DNA from: Halomonas jincaotanensis
Lineage (GTDB): Bacteria > Pseudomonadota > Gammaproteobacteria > Pseudomonadales > Halomonadaceae
Length of the DNA stretch: 44,481 bases
NCBI RefSeq assembly: GCF_018448785.1
Contig: NZ_JAHCLU010000029.1
Span: 1 to 44,481, forward strand
Direction: 5' to 3'
Shown piece by piece: positions 33,434 to 42,200 of the stretch. The position numbers were made by a program, and so were the translations under genes. Under the pieces are notes generated by a model. The model saw nothing but the letters and a program-made list of their open reading frames with translations. It was not told the DNA's origin and did not search any database. How positions within the stretch are numbered: the first letter of the stretch is position 1; each line of letters opens with the position of its first letter.

Positions 33434-35471
33434 TGGCAGCCTCCGCTTTCATGCGGGCAAGGAAGGCCACGCCTTCGGCCATTTTCTTTTCCCATGCGTC
33501 AGGGGATGTGATCGAAGGCAGCCGTCCGCGCTCCTGCTTGAACTTCACGGCACGCCGCGCCAGGTCACGCGCTTCTTCGGGTGTGAGCTTTACTTTCTTT
33601 GCCGAGATGATGGCCTGAACCTGCTTCAGGCTTTCCTCGCTCATCGTCTTGGCGAGGATGGCATAGGCTTCGCTGAACGGGTTGATCCGGTCTATCAGGT
33701 CGATATCCAGGTCGCGTACGTCCATCGCAAATTTCCGGACGCCGTCGATCAAGGCGGTGTTTCCGCTCTTCTCGGAATCATCGCCTTCGACCGCCGCTTC
33801 CTTGGCCTTCTGGGTGAGGTTCAGCGCCGCGATTGCATGCTGGCGAACGGCTTCCTGATCCCCTTCGTCAAGCTCGGGGTACTTGTCCTTGATGATCTTA
33901 CCCATGCGCACCTGGGTCAGCTCTTCGGGAACGAGTTCCTCGTCAAATAGCCCGCGCTCGACGGTGGTTTTGTCCTGTGCGAAAGCCGCGATCACTTCGT
34001 TCAGGTCTTCCTGACAGATGCGCTCAGCTTCCTTGCTCTTCGGCTCGACAAGCCCCTTAATCTCGATCTGGAACTGGCCCGACTCTTCATTGAACCCAAC
34101 ATTGCACTTGCCTTCCTTGTATCCGCCCTCGCCGTAGTCAAAGCCGGGAGCTGGCCCGCTATCCGGTTTCTTCGGAGTGAAGTTGAAGCGCGGCGCGAGT
34201 ACCTGCTCCATGAGTAGGCTGGCGGCGATCGCCTTCAGCGTATCGTTCACGGCTTCGGTGACAGCCGCCTCTGCGGCATCCGGCTCGGCGATCAGGTTGG
34301 TAAATCGGGCGCGGGTCTTGCCCTCTGCGTCACGGGTGGCGCGACCAATAATCTGTACGATCTCGGTCAGGCTCGATCGGTAGCCAACCGTCAGCGCATG
34401 TTCACACCAAATCCAGTCAAAGCCTTCCTTAGCCATGCCCAAGGCGATGATGATGTCCACATGGTCACGATTGTTCTTCTGTGTGGGGTCTTTTAGCGCC
34501 GCGGAAACCTTTTCACGCTTGGCTGGATCGTCATCGACCAGATCGGCGATCCGCAGGACACGCCCGTCTGAGCGCTTCACAAGCTGGAATCCTGTGGCGG
34601 GGTCCGTTCCCTGCCACGCGCCTAGTTCCTCAATGATATGCTCGACTTCCCTGATCTTGTCTTTGGTGCTCTCACGCGAATTAACGGACGGGATGTGGAT
34701 GATCGTTTTCTCGGCTGGGTCCAGCACTTTCAGGATGTCGTCGGCATAGGCACCAGAATAGAAGTAATAGCCGATATCCAGCGTCTTCAGATACTGATAA
34801 CCGTTGAGCTGCTCATAGTAGGTGTAGGTGACAGTATCGAACTTCGCCTCGTCATGAGGCATGAGCACGGCCTCGGTATCGCCACGGAAATATGATCCGG
34901 TCATAGCGACGATATGCACCCTGTCACGCGCCATCAGCTCGGTGAGCTGAGCACCGAGCTTGTTATCGGGGTTGGCCGAGACATGGTGGAATTCATCCAC
35001 GGCGATCATACGATCATCGAAGGCTTCAACGCCGAATTTTTCGACGGCATTGCGGAATGTCGCGTGAGGACAGACCAGGACGCTATCATCGCTTTTCAGG
35101 AACGCGCCCACGGAGTCAGCTTTACCCCCATCCGCGCCCGGCGCATTGCAGAGATTCCATTTCGGCACGACATGCCAGTCCTTCCAGAACCCGAACGCGC
35201 TCAGCGGCTCGTCGGCAAAGCTCGACCCGATGGATTTTTCCGGCACGGTGATAATCGCCTGTCGAAGCCCCTGATTGTGCAACTTGTCGAGCGCGATGAA
35301 CATGAGCGCGCGGCTCTTGCCGGAGGCAGGCGGCGACTTGATCAGGAGATACTGCTCACCTCGCCGCTCAAAGGCGCGTTCCTGCATCGGGCGCATGCCA
35401 AGCTCGTTAGATTTAGTCGAAGTGCCGTTGCGGGCGTAGGTGACAGAGACGGATGGAACATTATTGGTCAC
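33426..35471 (-). CDS. SF2 (DEAD/DEAH-type) helicase
   Basis: About 681 residues. Motif I is KSPPASGKSRA, motif II DEFHH (near 159-163), motif III region AMTGSYFRGD, and motif VI IVQIIGRATRD. The C-terminal 250 residues are a helical extension of unknown role. This is the helicase/translocase arrangement seen in restriction-like systems. The GTG at 35471 is preferred: AGAGAG lies just upstream and it directly follows the stop of the previous gene, while the in-frame TTG at 35495 has no ribosome site. The gene is in a tight operon between the 288-residue unknown and the GIY-YIG gene. Confidence 0.88.
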   Translation of the reverse strand: MTNNVPSVSVTYARNGTSTKSNELGMRPMQERAFERRGEQYLLIKSPPASGKSRALMFIALDKLHNQGLRQAIITVPEKSIGSSFADEPLSAFGFWKDWHVVPKWNLCNAPGADGGKADSVGAFLKSDDSVLVCPHATFRNAVEKFGVEAFDDRMIAVDEFHHVSANPDNKLGAQLTELMARDRVHIVAMTGSYFRGDTEAVLMPHDEAKFDTVTYTYYEQLNGYQYLKTLDIGYYFYSGAYADDILKVLDPAEKTIIHIPSVNSRESTKDKIREVEHIIEELGAWQGTDPATGFQLVKRSDGRVLRIADLVDDDPAKREKVSAALKDPTQKNNRDHVDIIIALGMAKEGFDWIWCEHALTVGYRSSLTEIVQIIGRATRDAEGKTRARFTNLIAEPDAAEAAVTEAVNDTLKAIAASLLMEQVLAPRFNFTPKKPDSGPAPGFDYGEGGYKEGKCNVGFNEESGQFQIEIKGLVEPKSKEAERICQEDLNEVIAAFAQDKTTVERGLFDEELVPEELTQVRMGKIIKDKYPELDEGDQEAVRQHAIAALNLTQKAKEAAVEGDDSEKSGNTALIDGVRKFAMDVRDLDIDLIDRINPFSEAYAILAKTMSEESLKQVQAIISAKKVKLTPEEARDLARRAVKFKQERGRLPSITSPDAWEKKMAEGVAFLARMKAEAANG

Positions 35472-35472
35472 T

Positions 35473-36339
35473 CTAAACTCTCTTTCGTTTGTCAAATCTG
35501 CGAAGGAATAACCGTGCTGTGATCAAAGTCACCTGAAGTCTGAAGGTGGCATCCTCTTCTTCAGACAATCCTGGATGGCCACCGTGAGGGTGCATCCTGC
35601 TCATCAGCCCTTGTACGTATTGAGGCTTCTGATTGTTGGCATGCCACTCGTTGTAGTCAGCGAGCAGGAACGGCGAAGCAAGCTCGCCAAGGAAGTCGCG
35701 CTTTGCCTTGCTATCGCCACTCCCAGCATAACCAAGAAAGGTAGCGATTTCATTGAGGTAACTCTCAAAGAAATTTCGAAGCTCGCCATTGGCGGATGAC
35801 CACTCTCCCCGCTGGAATGCTGAAATTGCTTGTTTCAGATGCCCATGAGCCACTGTGAAGTTATTTCGTTCCAGCAATACTGCCAATTCCGTCTCGGCCT
35901 CTCTGAAGTCTAGACTTGGTACCTCGCTAGGCAGCATGCGCCGAAGACTGTTGACCTTTATCTTCGCGGGACCACCGAAAATCGATTGGCGCCCGCTCGG
36001 TTCCTCTATCTCTTCCTCTACGATCTCAAACCCGTCAAAACGAAGGCCCGCTAAGAGCTTCCTCCATGTAGAATTTTCCTGCACATAAGGCGGGCCTTGG
36101 ATTGCCATTTCTAAAAAGGCACGGCTCAAGCTGACTTTGCCGGCCTCCGTCAGGACTTCAGGGTCAAGCTCGGTAGCAATCTTCGCCCAGCTACGAACCC
36201 GTGCAGCTTTGCTCGATGTCTCTATGCCGTGCTGGTTGATATCCCACTGAATTTCGAGGACGTTCATATCATCATGCGAGTTGAAAGCAGCAATGGCCTC
36301 GGCTGCCGCAACGATGGTCAAACGGTTGAACTTACTCAT
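35473..36339 (-). CDS. Hypothetical protein with abortive-infection-like C-terminus
   Basis: 288 residues. The N-terminal part (VLEIQWDINQHGIETSSKAA) looks like a small helical domain. The C-terminal 130 residues (HLKQAISAFQRGEWSSANGE then LRNFFESYLNEIATFLGY, later HPGLSEEEDATFRLQVTLIT) resemble the helical domain found at the C-terminus of some abortive-infection proteins; HEPN-like is another reading. No RX4-6H motif is clear. Its start overlaps the methyltransferase stop by four bases, and its stop lies two bases before the helicase GTG. It is therefore an obligate member of the operon, possibly the specificity or effector subunit. Confidence 0.65.
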   Translation of the reverse strand: MSKFNRLTIVAAAEAIAAFNSHDDMNVLEIQWDINQHGIETSSKAARVRSWAKIATELDPEVLTEAGKVSLSRAFLEMAIQGPPYVQENSTWRKLLAGLRFDGFEIVEEEIEEPSGRQSIFGGPAKIKVNSLRRMLPSEVPSLDFREAETELAVLLERNNFTVAHGHLKQAISAFQRGEWSSANGELRNFFESYLNEIATFLGYAGSGDSKAKRDFLGELASPFLLADYNEWHANNQKPQYVQGLMSRMHPHGGHPGLSEEEDATFRLQVTLITARLFLRRFDKRKRV

Positions 36340-39092
36340 GCCGCCCCCTTCGTTTTGGTCATCTTCGTGTAGAGCTCAAAGAGCTTTTCCAAGCGCTCTG
36401 TATCGTTGCGGAAACGGCGTCCGATGTAGATGCGCTCCAGAACCTCGTCGTTGCTCTCATGCGCTACACGCAGGTTTTCCGGCATTTTCTCGGGATCGTA
36501 GAGATCGGCGATGGTCGCGGGGAAATGGACCTCGCGCGCGAGAAGGATATCTTCCGCGCAGTGCGTCAGATCTTCCTTGTTCTTCTCTGTCAGTTTGGGA
36601 ACGGGAAAGGTATTCCAGCCAATAGTATTAGAATAGGAGAAGTCGGTCCTCATGCGCACGCAGACGGTGCCTATCCAGACCCAATGTAGGCGCGATGCGA
36701 TCAGCGCCATGTTCCAGAGTGGAGCGTCGTAGAGGGCAAAATTTCTATCGCCCAAGATGACTGTCGGATCGGCCAACGCAACCGGAAGGAACGGACGGTT
36801 CTCAGATGACACTCTAGGGATTACGAGGGCAGCGTCATCTCGGTTGGATCGAAAAGCAAACTTGTGGGGGGTATCCATTGAAGCCTTCGCCCTTGGTCCA
36901 GCCTTCGGGCCGCTTCGCTTCTTTCTGACGCGCTCGAAACGCTCGGCAAAGTTGGAGATTCCTAAAGCCGCGGGTAGATCACTATCTTCCACCCAAAGAC
37001 AATACCTTTGCTTGCCATTGATAAGCTCACTAGAGCCTAGAAAGGAACGTACCATGTGATTGGCATTTTCGGGTATCTCGCCAAATTCTTCTTTCATTGA
37101 CGCAAGAAGCGCACCATCATCATCTGCGACATTACCCGAAATGAATTCTGGCCGACCATCAAACGGCTTCGATAAGCCGCTAACGATCACGTTCGGAGCG
37201 TCAACTAGATAAGCGTTTATGTGTTCAACCTGACGCGAAACGGTCTCGCCATTCTCATCTATTGAAAATAGCCGTTTCTTTCGCCCTACAACGTTCGTGA
37301 TCGCGACGATTGCTACGGTTACGCCTGCATTATGACTGGCGAGGTTGGCCCATTTGAAAGACGTATGCGCAAATGTGATCTCATGCCTTTTAGCGAAGAT
37401 AGCAGTCCATAGACTGGGCACCTGCCTTCCCTGACAGATCGATTTGGTCGTCACGAACGCGCTGACGGTCGGCGTGTGCAGAGCAAAATCCGCCGCCTTC
37501 ATGAACCAAGCAGCTACATAGTCGAGAGACTTCCAGCTTTTGACGCGGCCCTCAAAGATGCGTTTGAGGTCATCCTTCTGTTCCGCTGATTGCCAGGTCG
37601 AACCTAGATAAGGCGGATTCCCGCAAATATAGGTCTCCCCGCCTTCATTCTCGAAGTCGATCTCGGCCTGATCGAGCGGCGTGCTGAACAGGTCATCGCC
37701 ATGCATCTTCACGCCGGTCCCCGTCGGCGGGCAGATGCTGAGCCAGTCGATCCGCAGAGCGTTACCGCAGGTGATCCAGTTCATTGCGTCGAGCGGCAGG
37801 AAATCCCGCAACGCCTCCCGCTGGCCGCGATAGAGCACATCACACTGATACTCGGCAATGATCAGTGCCAGCCGCGCCACTTCGGCGGAGAAATCCCGCA
37901 GCTCAATCCCTCTGAAGTTGGTCAGCGGGATGTCGGTTCGACGGTCGGGCTCCCCGCGCCGCTTGTTGATCTCGGCCTCGATCGCCCGCATTTCCTTGTA
38001 GGCGATGACAAGGAAGTTGCCGGAGCCGCAGGCAGGGTCGAAGACCCTGATTCTTGCCATCCGGTTGCGCAGGTTCAGCAGCTTGCGCGCGTTGTCCCCG
38101 GTTTCCTCCAGCTTCTCGCGCAGATCATCGAGGAAGAGCGGGTTCAGCACCTTAAGGATGTTCGGAACGGATGTGTAGTGCATCCCCAGAGCGCCGCGTT
38201 CCTCATCGTCGGCGACGGCCTGGATCATCGAGCCGAAAATGTCGGGGTTGATCTTCTTCCAGTCGAGATTGCCGATGTGCAGAAGGTAGGATCGCGCGAT
38301 CTTGGAGAAGCGCGGCACGTCCGTGTCGCCGGAAAACAACCCCCCATTGACGTACGGAAAGGCATCCGCCCAACGTGGCAGGTTTGCCATTTTCCTTTCT
38401 TCGAGCGTCGTGTTCATGACGCGGAACAACTCACCGATGACTTCATGGGTGTTGGATGAGTCCCGCGCACTCATCTGCTCAATCGTTGTGGTGAAAAGTC
38501 CTGAACCGTCAAAGATATCAGTATCTTCGGCAAAGAAGCTGAAGATCAGCCGCGACATGAAATGATTCATGTCATGGCGCCGCTCGGCGGTCGCCCAGTC
38601 CGGATTGTCTTTTAAAAGCTCGACATAAAGCCTGTTCAGGCGACCAGTCGCCTTGATATCGAAGGCGCTCTCGCGAATTTGCTTAACGGTGCTGATGCCT
38701 GCAAGCGGTAGGAAGAAGCCGAAATGCTCGGGGAAGTCTTCGAATGGGCAGACGATCGGCGCGATATCTGACACAAGGTCTTCGGCTTCCAGGGTGACGC
38801 CATCCGTCGCCAGGAGGAATTTGACGCGATTGCGGGCGTTCTTCGTTGCCGGGCTCTCCTGTAGCTCGCGGATCGTGTCTGAGACCTGCCCTTCGGCGCA
38901 GACCTTTATGTGTATGTTGTTGGTCTGAAGGACGCCGCCGATGTCGGACTTGTTCGATGCGCCGCTGCGCAATCGCTTGATTGTGGTTGCCTTGTTGCCA
39001 AACGCTTCCAGGAACGCGAACGGGAATTCTTCGGCTTCGAACGGCTGATCAGCCAAGGCGGAAATAGCTTCTTCGATCTCGACAGCGTTCAC
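36336..39092 (-). CDS. MmeI-like class I DNA methyltransferase
   Basis: About 918 residues from a GTG at 39092, which has GGGAGG nine bases before it; a TTG at 39134 is less likely. It methylates DNA, probably at adenine: motif I is VFDPACGSGNF (about 350-360), motif IV is ICGNPPYLG (about 490-498). Before it lies a helical block LGMHYTSVPNILKVL, and after it a target-recognition region and the tail IGWNTFPVPKLTEKN, the order seen in MmeI-type fused enzymes. The usual N-terminal PD-ExK nuclease is not evident; the first 100 residues (FPFAFLEAFGNKATTIKRLR) look different. Cutting may thus be supplied in trans by the GIY-YIG and helicase genes of the same operon. Confidence 0.88.
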   Translation of the reverse strand: MNAVEIEEAISALADQPFEAEEFPFAFLEAFGNKATTIKRLRSGASNKSDIGGVLQTNNIHIKVCAEGQVSDTIRELQESPATKNARNRVKFLLATDGVTLEAEDLVSDIAPIVCPFEDFPEHFGFFLPLAGISTVKQIRESAFDIKATGRLNRLYVELLKDNPDWATAERRHDMNHFMSRLIFSFFAEDTDIFDGSGLFTTTIEQMSARDSSNTHEVIGELFRVMNTTLEERKMANLPRWADAFPYVNGGLFSGDTDVPRFSKIARSYLLHIGNLDWKKINPDIFGSMIQAVADDEERGALGMHYTSVPNILKVLNPLFLDDLREKLEETGDNARKLLNLRNRMARIRVFDPACGSGNFLVIAYKEMRAIEAEINKRRGEPDRRTDIPLTNFRGIELRDFSAEVARLALIIAEYQCDVLYRGQREALRDFLPLDAMNWITCGNALRIDWLSICPPTGTGVKMHGDDLFSTPLDQAEIDFENEGGETYICGNPPYLGSTWQSAEQKDDLKRIFEGRVKSWKSLDYVAAWFMKAADFALHTPTVSAFVTTKSICQGRQVPSLWTAIFAKRHEITFAHTSFKWANLASHNAGVTVAIVAITNVVGRKKRLFSIDENGETVSRQVEHINAYLVDAPNVIVSGLSKPFDGRPEFISGNVADDDGALLASMKEEFGEIPENANHMVRSFLGSSELINGKQRYCLWVEDSDLPAALGISNFAERFERVRKKRSGPKAGPRAKASMDTPHKFAFRSNRDDAALVIPRVSSENRPFLPVALADPTVILGDRNFALYDAPLWNMALIASRLHWVWIGTVCVRMRTDFSYSNTIGWNTFPVPKLTEKNKEDLTHCAEDILLAREVHFPATIADLYDPEKMPENLRVAHESNDEVLERIYIGRRFRNDTERLEKLFELYTKMTKTKGAA

Positions 39093-39393
39093 GGCTCTGC
39101 GCCTCCCTTTTTGAAGACCACACACTAGCAACACTGGTAGTGGTCTGCATCACCCCGAAGCGCAAAATATTGAGATATACACATGGGCTCGTTGTGCCGA
39201 CCGTCTTTTTGACTGCGTGTTGGCGACATGAGCGGCGGCATAGCTTCTTGCCACAAACTTGCCACAAGCCGCACCAGACAGAGAAAGGCAGTCGAGGATT
39301 CCTGCGGGCTTCAAAGGAGGTTGTTTTGTGGCAAAAAAAGTTGATGGAGCCATTATTATCGGCAAAAAATCGACTAAGTGACTGATTTTATTA
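39093..39393. other. Spacer between defence operon and tRNA-Pro fragment
   Basis: About 300 bases. No gene is supportable. It must hold the promoter of the leftward methyltransferase operon. The end next to 39394 abuts the outer side of the tRNA fragment and so is probably DNA flanking the tRNA-Pro-specific element. Confidence 0.4.
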
Positions 39394-39437
<44 letters not shown>

Positions 39438-39476
39438 TTCAAGAAAAATGGCTGATTTCTGCGCCTTTTAGAGATC

Positions 39477-40682
39477 TTACGCCACAGAATTGCCACAAGA
39501 ATTTCTAAGCATGCCATTAATCATTCCCCTATCTTCATTTTTACCACTATCATCGTCCGGGAACAAATGTCCGTAGACATTTAATGTAGTTTCGATATTT
39601 GTGTGCCCCATCAAGGTCTGGATTTTCTTCAAGTTCGTCTTTTGATCAATCAACATCGATGCAAAGAAATGCCGCAGATCATATGGTCGGTATTTCGGCT
39701 GCTCAACGGGCTTGCCATCAACTTCTACTGTCTCGATCAACCCAGCCTCTTCGCAAGCGACGTTAAACCCTCGGCGCTGCCAGTTGCGGCGTGACTGCAA
39801 GCCACCGTTAGACGCCGGAAAAACGAGGTTATGGGTGCTTATCGGTGCGTGGTTATCGGCATAATGCTGAACCATGTCGATAACCTCGGGGCTCAACTCG
39901 ATAAATCGACGCGCGGCCGGTGTCTTCGTGACTGAGATTTTCTTACCCCCGCCCTCAATGGCCCGCTCCACCTGAACGCCATGACCTGCTAAGCAATTCT
40001 TTGATATCGCCAGATACTCTTGAGGTCTCATGCCTGAGTCCGCGGCAAGATAGAGCATTGGTCGATACCGCTCCCAGGCATTTGCTATAGTCTGGTTCTT
40101 GGCGTTGGCGAGTCTGTCGGCCGCACCCAGCAAGGCCAGGACGTCCTGTTTGGTCGGCACGACCACAGGGTCTTTGTAGCGCGCATCCGTTCTAATGCAG
40201 ATTCCAGGGGCGACATTATGTGGTAACACACCCCTGATCATCATTTCCTTCATCACTGACTGGAAAGAAGAAAGCACTTTTCCGGCAAGATCACGGCTTA
40301 TATCGCTTTGCAAAAGCCATGAGCGGAACGCTACAATGTCTGGCGCCGTCAGGTTCTGAATTTCTTTGTCCCAAGGGTACTCTGTTATAAACTTGGCACG
40401 ATACTCGTAGTTTTTTAGAGTATAAGCTGTCACAGGCTCTCTGCCATTAAGCCCTTCTTTTTCACAGACACGTAGCCACTTTTCCGTGGCTTGCCTGACA
40501 GTTTTGATTTCGCTGTGAAAAGAGCGTTTATCCTGCTTCGTCTTTCCACTTTCTACGAAAGCAAGTGCCTCCTTCCGTGTATCGAATGAGGCATAGGCAT
40601 AACCTGACTTCGCTGCTTTACTCGGGTAGCGTACTTGGTATGTCGTGCCTTTCCTGCCTACCCTCTTCCGTATATCAGACAT
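39477..40682 (-). CDS. Tyrosine recombinase (integrase) at tRNA-Pro site
   Basis: 401 residues, complete. The N-terminal arm-binding domain (GTTYQVRYPSKAAKSGYAYA), the core-binding domain, and the catalytic domain with the first Arg in ADSGMRPQEYLAI, box II YDLRHFFAS (Tyr where most have His), GHTNIETTLNVY with the nucleophile Tyr, and HLFPDDDSGKNE after it. It ends next to a tRNA-Pro fragment. An excisionase-like gene lies 33 bases upstream, so the pair forms a usual int/xis module. The two shadow the end of an element facing right. Confidence 0.93.
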   Translation of the reverse strand: MSDIRKRVGRKGTTYQVRYPSKAAKSGYAYASFDTRKEALAFVESGKTKQDKRSFHSEIKTVRQATEKWLRVCEKEGLNGREPVTAYTLKNYEYRAKFITEYPWDKEIQNLTAPDIVAFRSWLLQSDISRDLAGKVLSSFQSVMKEMMIRGVLPHNVAPGICIRTDARYKDPVVVPTKQDVLALLGAADRLANAKNQTIANAWERYRPMLYLAADSGMRPQEYLAISKNCLAGHGVQVERAIEGGGKKISVTKTPAARRFIELSPEVIDMVQHYADNHAPISTHNLVFPASNGGLQSRRNWQRRGFNVACEEAGLIETVEVDGKPVEQPKYRPYDLRHFFASMLIDQKTNLKKIQTLMGHTNIETTLNVYGHLFPDDDSGKNEDRGMINGMLRNSCGNSVA

Positions 40683-40715
40683 TAAACAGGATAATTCCGC
40701 AAAGACTCTGGAAAA

Positions 40716-40961
40716 TCAAGGCTTATCTCTATTATAATAACTGTTTTCTGCATCTATCTGACACTGTTGGTATATACGCACCAGCGTCCCCTTCTCGATT
40801 TTCAGCCGGCCTTCAATCGGGTCGATAAAAAAGGGCAACTTCCGCTGCCCAGCTGCATCTTTATCAGCCGCACGCTTCATCTGCCGATCGCTCAATGAAA
40901 CTCCCATATCGGCTAATACCTTACGCGCCTCTTTTAAGCCAATATAACAAGTCCTCTTCAT
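40716..40961 (-). CDS. Excisionase-like small DNA-binding protein
   Basis: 81 residues: CYIGLKEARKVLADMGVSLS, then DRQMKRAADKDAAGQRKLPF, then FIDPIEGRLKIEKGTLVRIY. The first half looks like a winged-helix element of the AlpA/Xis kind, and the second resembles its beta hairpin. AGGAGG lies nine bases before the ATG. It directly precedes the integrase gene. Role by context: controls direction of recombination. Confidence 0.65.
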   Translation of the reverse strand: MKRTCYIGLKEARKVLADMGVSLSDRQMKRAADKDAAGQRKLPFFIDPIEGRLKIEKGTLVRIYQQCQIDAENSYYNRDKP

Positions 40962-40994
40962 GCTCTTAGACCTCCTATATGTGTTAACTTGTAT

Positions 40995-41222
40995 TTACAA
41001 TTTATAATCATCAGCAGCCGAGCGATATGGCCCCGTGCTGTAAACCTTTGAGACATCCGGATACACATTATCCCCGAACCCATTCGTCGGGTTGATATAC
41101 AGCGTCGCGCCCATGGAGTAACGCACAGCATGATCCGTTTCTATCTCACACAGCTTTTCGAATAACGCCTGCCTTATCTCCGCGATTGTCATCTCGCCTT
41201 TTATTTTAATTTGCATATCCAT
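40995..41222 (-). CDS. Small hypothetical protein of integration module
   Basis: About 75 residues: MDMQIKIKGEMTIAEIRQAL then FEKLCEIETDHAVRYSMGAT then LYINPTNGFGDNVYP. I recall related small proteins near integrases of similar elements, without a known function. The start is uncertain (TTG at 41228, ATG at 41222 or 41216), and there is no strong ribosome site. It is upstream of the excisionase-like gene on the same strand. Confidence 0.55.
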   Translation of the reverse strand: MDMQIKIKGEMTIAEIRQALFEKLCEIETDHAVRYSMGATLYINPTNGFGDNVYPDVSKVYSTGPYRSAADDYKL

Positions 41223-41228
41223 AACCAA

Positions 41229-41540
41229 TCTATGGTTGAATTTATATTTTTATAATAACCCCTAAATTATTAACGTCATCTTAACTTATATTCCTGATCC
41301 CTTATGTGACGCCACTTTCCGAGACCAAATTTACCTCCCGCAAATCATGAGCACTACCCACAAGGGCACTGCCTGCCACGCCTTCATCCGTGATGATGTG
41401 CTGACTTTGTCACCTATCCTCCCTGATCTGTGTTCCCACGCCAGCCCATCAGGACGCTTTCCTTACTGAGTATGAATCGGGTGCAGGGCCGGAAAGGCCC
41501 TGATGGTCAGGGTCTCCTGAACATAAACAGGAGAACAGTG
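41229..41540. other. Divergent spacer between two integration modules
   Basis: About 310 bases with no supportable gene. AT-rich on the left (41235-41290). It separates the leftward tRNA-Pro module from the rightward tRNA-Met-linked module and so must hold divergent promoters and the junction of two elements. Confidence 0.45.
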
Positions 41541-41726
41541 ATGGACAAAATCATTACAACATCCGAGCTGGAACGCCGTAGCACCGGTGAGCTCGCCGCT
41601 CTGTTTTGCCGGGTTGCGCAGGACGCCGCCCAGCATGCACCGGGCACGCGAGAGCGTCGCAATGCCATTGTCAGTCTTGACAACATCTGCCGCGCCCTCG
41701 CCGCTCACAAGCCACCCAGCTTCTGA
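41541..41726 (+). CDS. Small conserved protein upstream of integrase
   Basis: 61 residues: MDKIITTSELERRSTGELAA, LFCRVAQDAAQHAPGTRERR, NAIVSLDNICRALAAHKP. AGGAG lies eight bases before the ATG. Helical throughout. Similar short proteins occur ahead of integrase genes in other integrative elements as I remember them; the function is unknown. It is followed by a strong terminator. Confidence 0.65.
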   Translation: MDKIITTSELERRSTGELAALFCRVAQDAAQHAPGTRERRNAIVSLDNICRALAAHKPPSF

Positions 41727-41743
41727 GTGTCCTCTTTAGAGTC

Positions 41744-41774
41744 AGCCGGCCTCCTCCGGGGGCCGGCTGTTTTT
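41744..41774 (+). terminator. Rho-independent terminator
   Basis: AGCCGGCC at 41744-41751 pairs with GGCCGGCT at 41761-41768, followed by GTTTTT. It ends the small gene at 41541 and insulates the AlpA/integrase genes. Confidence 0.85.
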
Positions 41775-41837
41775 CTGTCCTGTAGTGACGAGGTTGGCGC
41801 AAGGAGACCTCAGATCGGGCCATGTCATCGTGTGAGC

Positions 41838-42200
41838 ATGACCAAACTCTTTGCCATTTTGCCGCGACTGATACGGCTGCGTGACGCGCCAGCCTATCTC
41901 GGAATGGACCGTAACAGGTTCAACGCGGACGTTCGGCCCTATCTAACGGAGGTGCCTCTCGGCAAGCAGGCCATTGCGTTCGACCGGCTTGAACTGGACG
42001 CCTGGGTGGATGACTATATCCAGTGCAACGGGCGTCCCGGTCGATCAAGAGGAGATACGACATGGGACGCAAACAATCGCCGGGGCTCGTCAAGCGTGGC
42101 GGGATCTGGCACATCGACAAGCGCATCCGCGGACGGCGCATTTGCCAAAGCACTGGGAGTGCTGAGCTCGCGGAAGCCGAGCGATACCTCGCCCGGCTGA
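41838..42200 (+). CDS. AlpA/excisionase-like protein overlapping integrase gene
   Basis: 120 residues. LRDAPAYLGMDRNRFNADVR is the helix-turn-helix of an AlpA-like regulator, then PYLTEVPLGKQAIAFDRLEL and DAWVDDYIQCNGRPG. The C-terminal Ser/Thr-rich tail (SSSVAGSGTSTSASADGAFA) is out of frame over the first 139 bases of the integrase gene. I remember the same tail pattern in related proteins, so the overlap is likely real and conserved. It probably controls excision. Confidence 0.75.
   Translation: MTKLFAILPRLIRLRDAPAYLGMDRNRFNADVRPYLTEVPLGKQAIAFDRLELDAWVDDYIQCNGRPGRSRGDTTWDANNRRGSSSVAGSGTSTSASADGAFAKALGVLSSRKPSDTSPG

Noticed and set aside
37701..38459. A 252-codon rightward frame inside the methyltransferase
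   Set aside because: Antisense shadow of the methyltransferase core, without independent signals.
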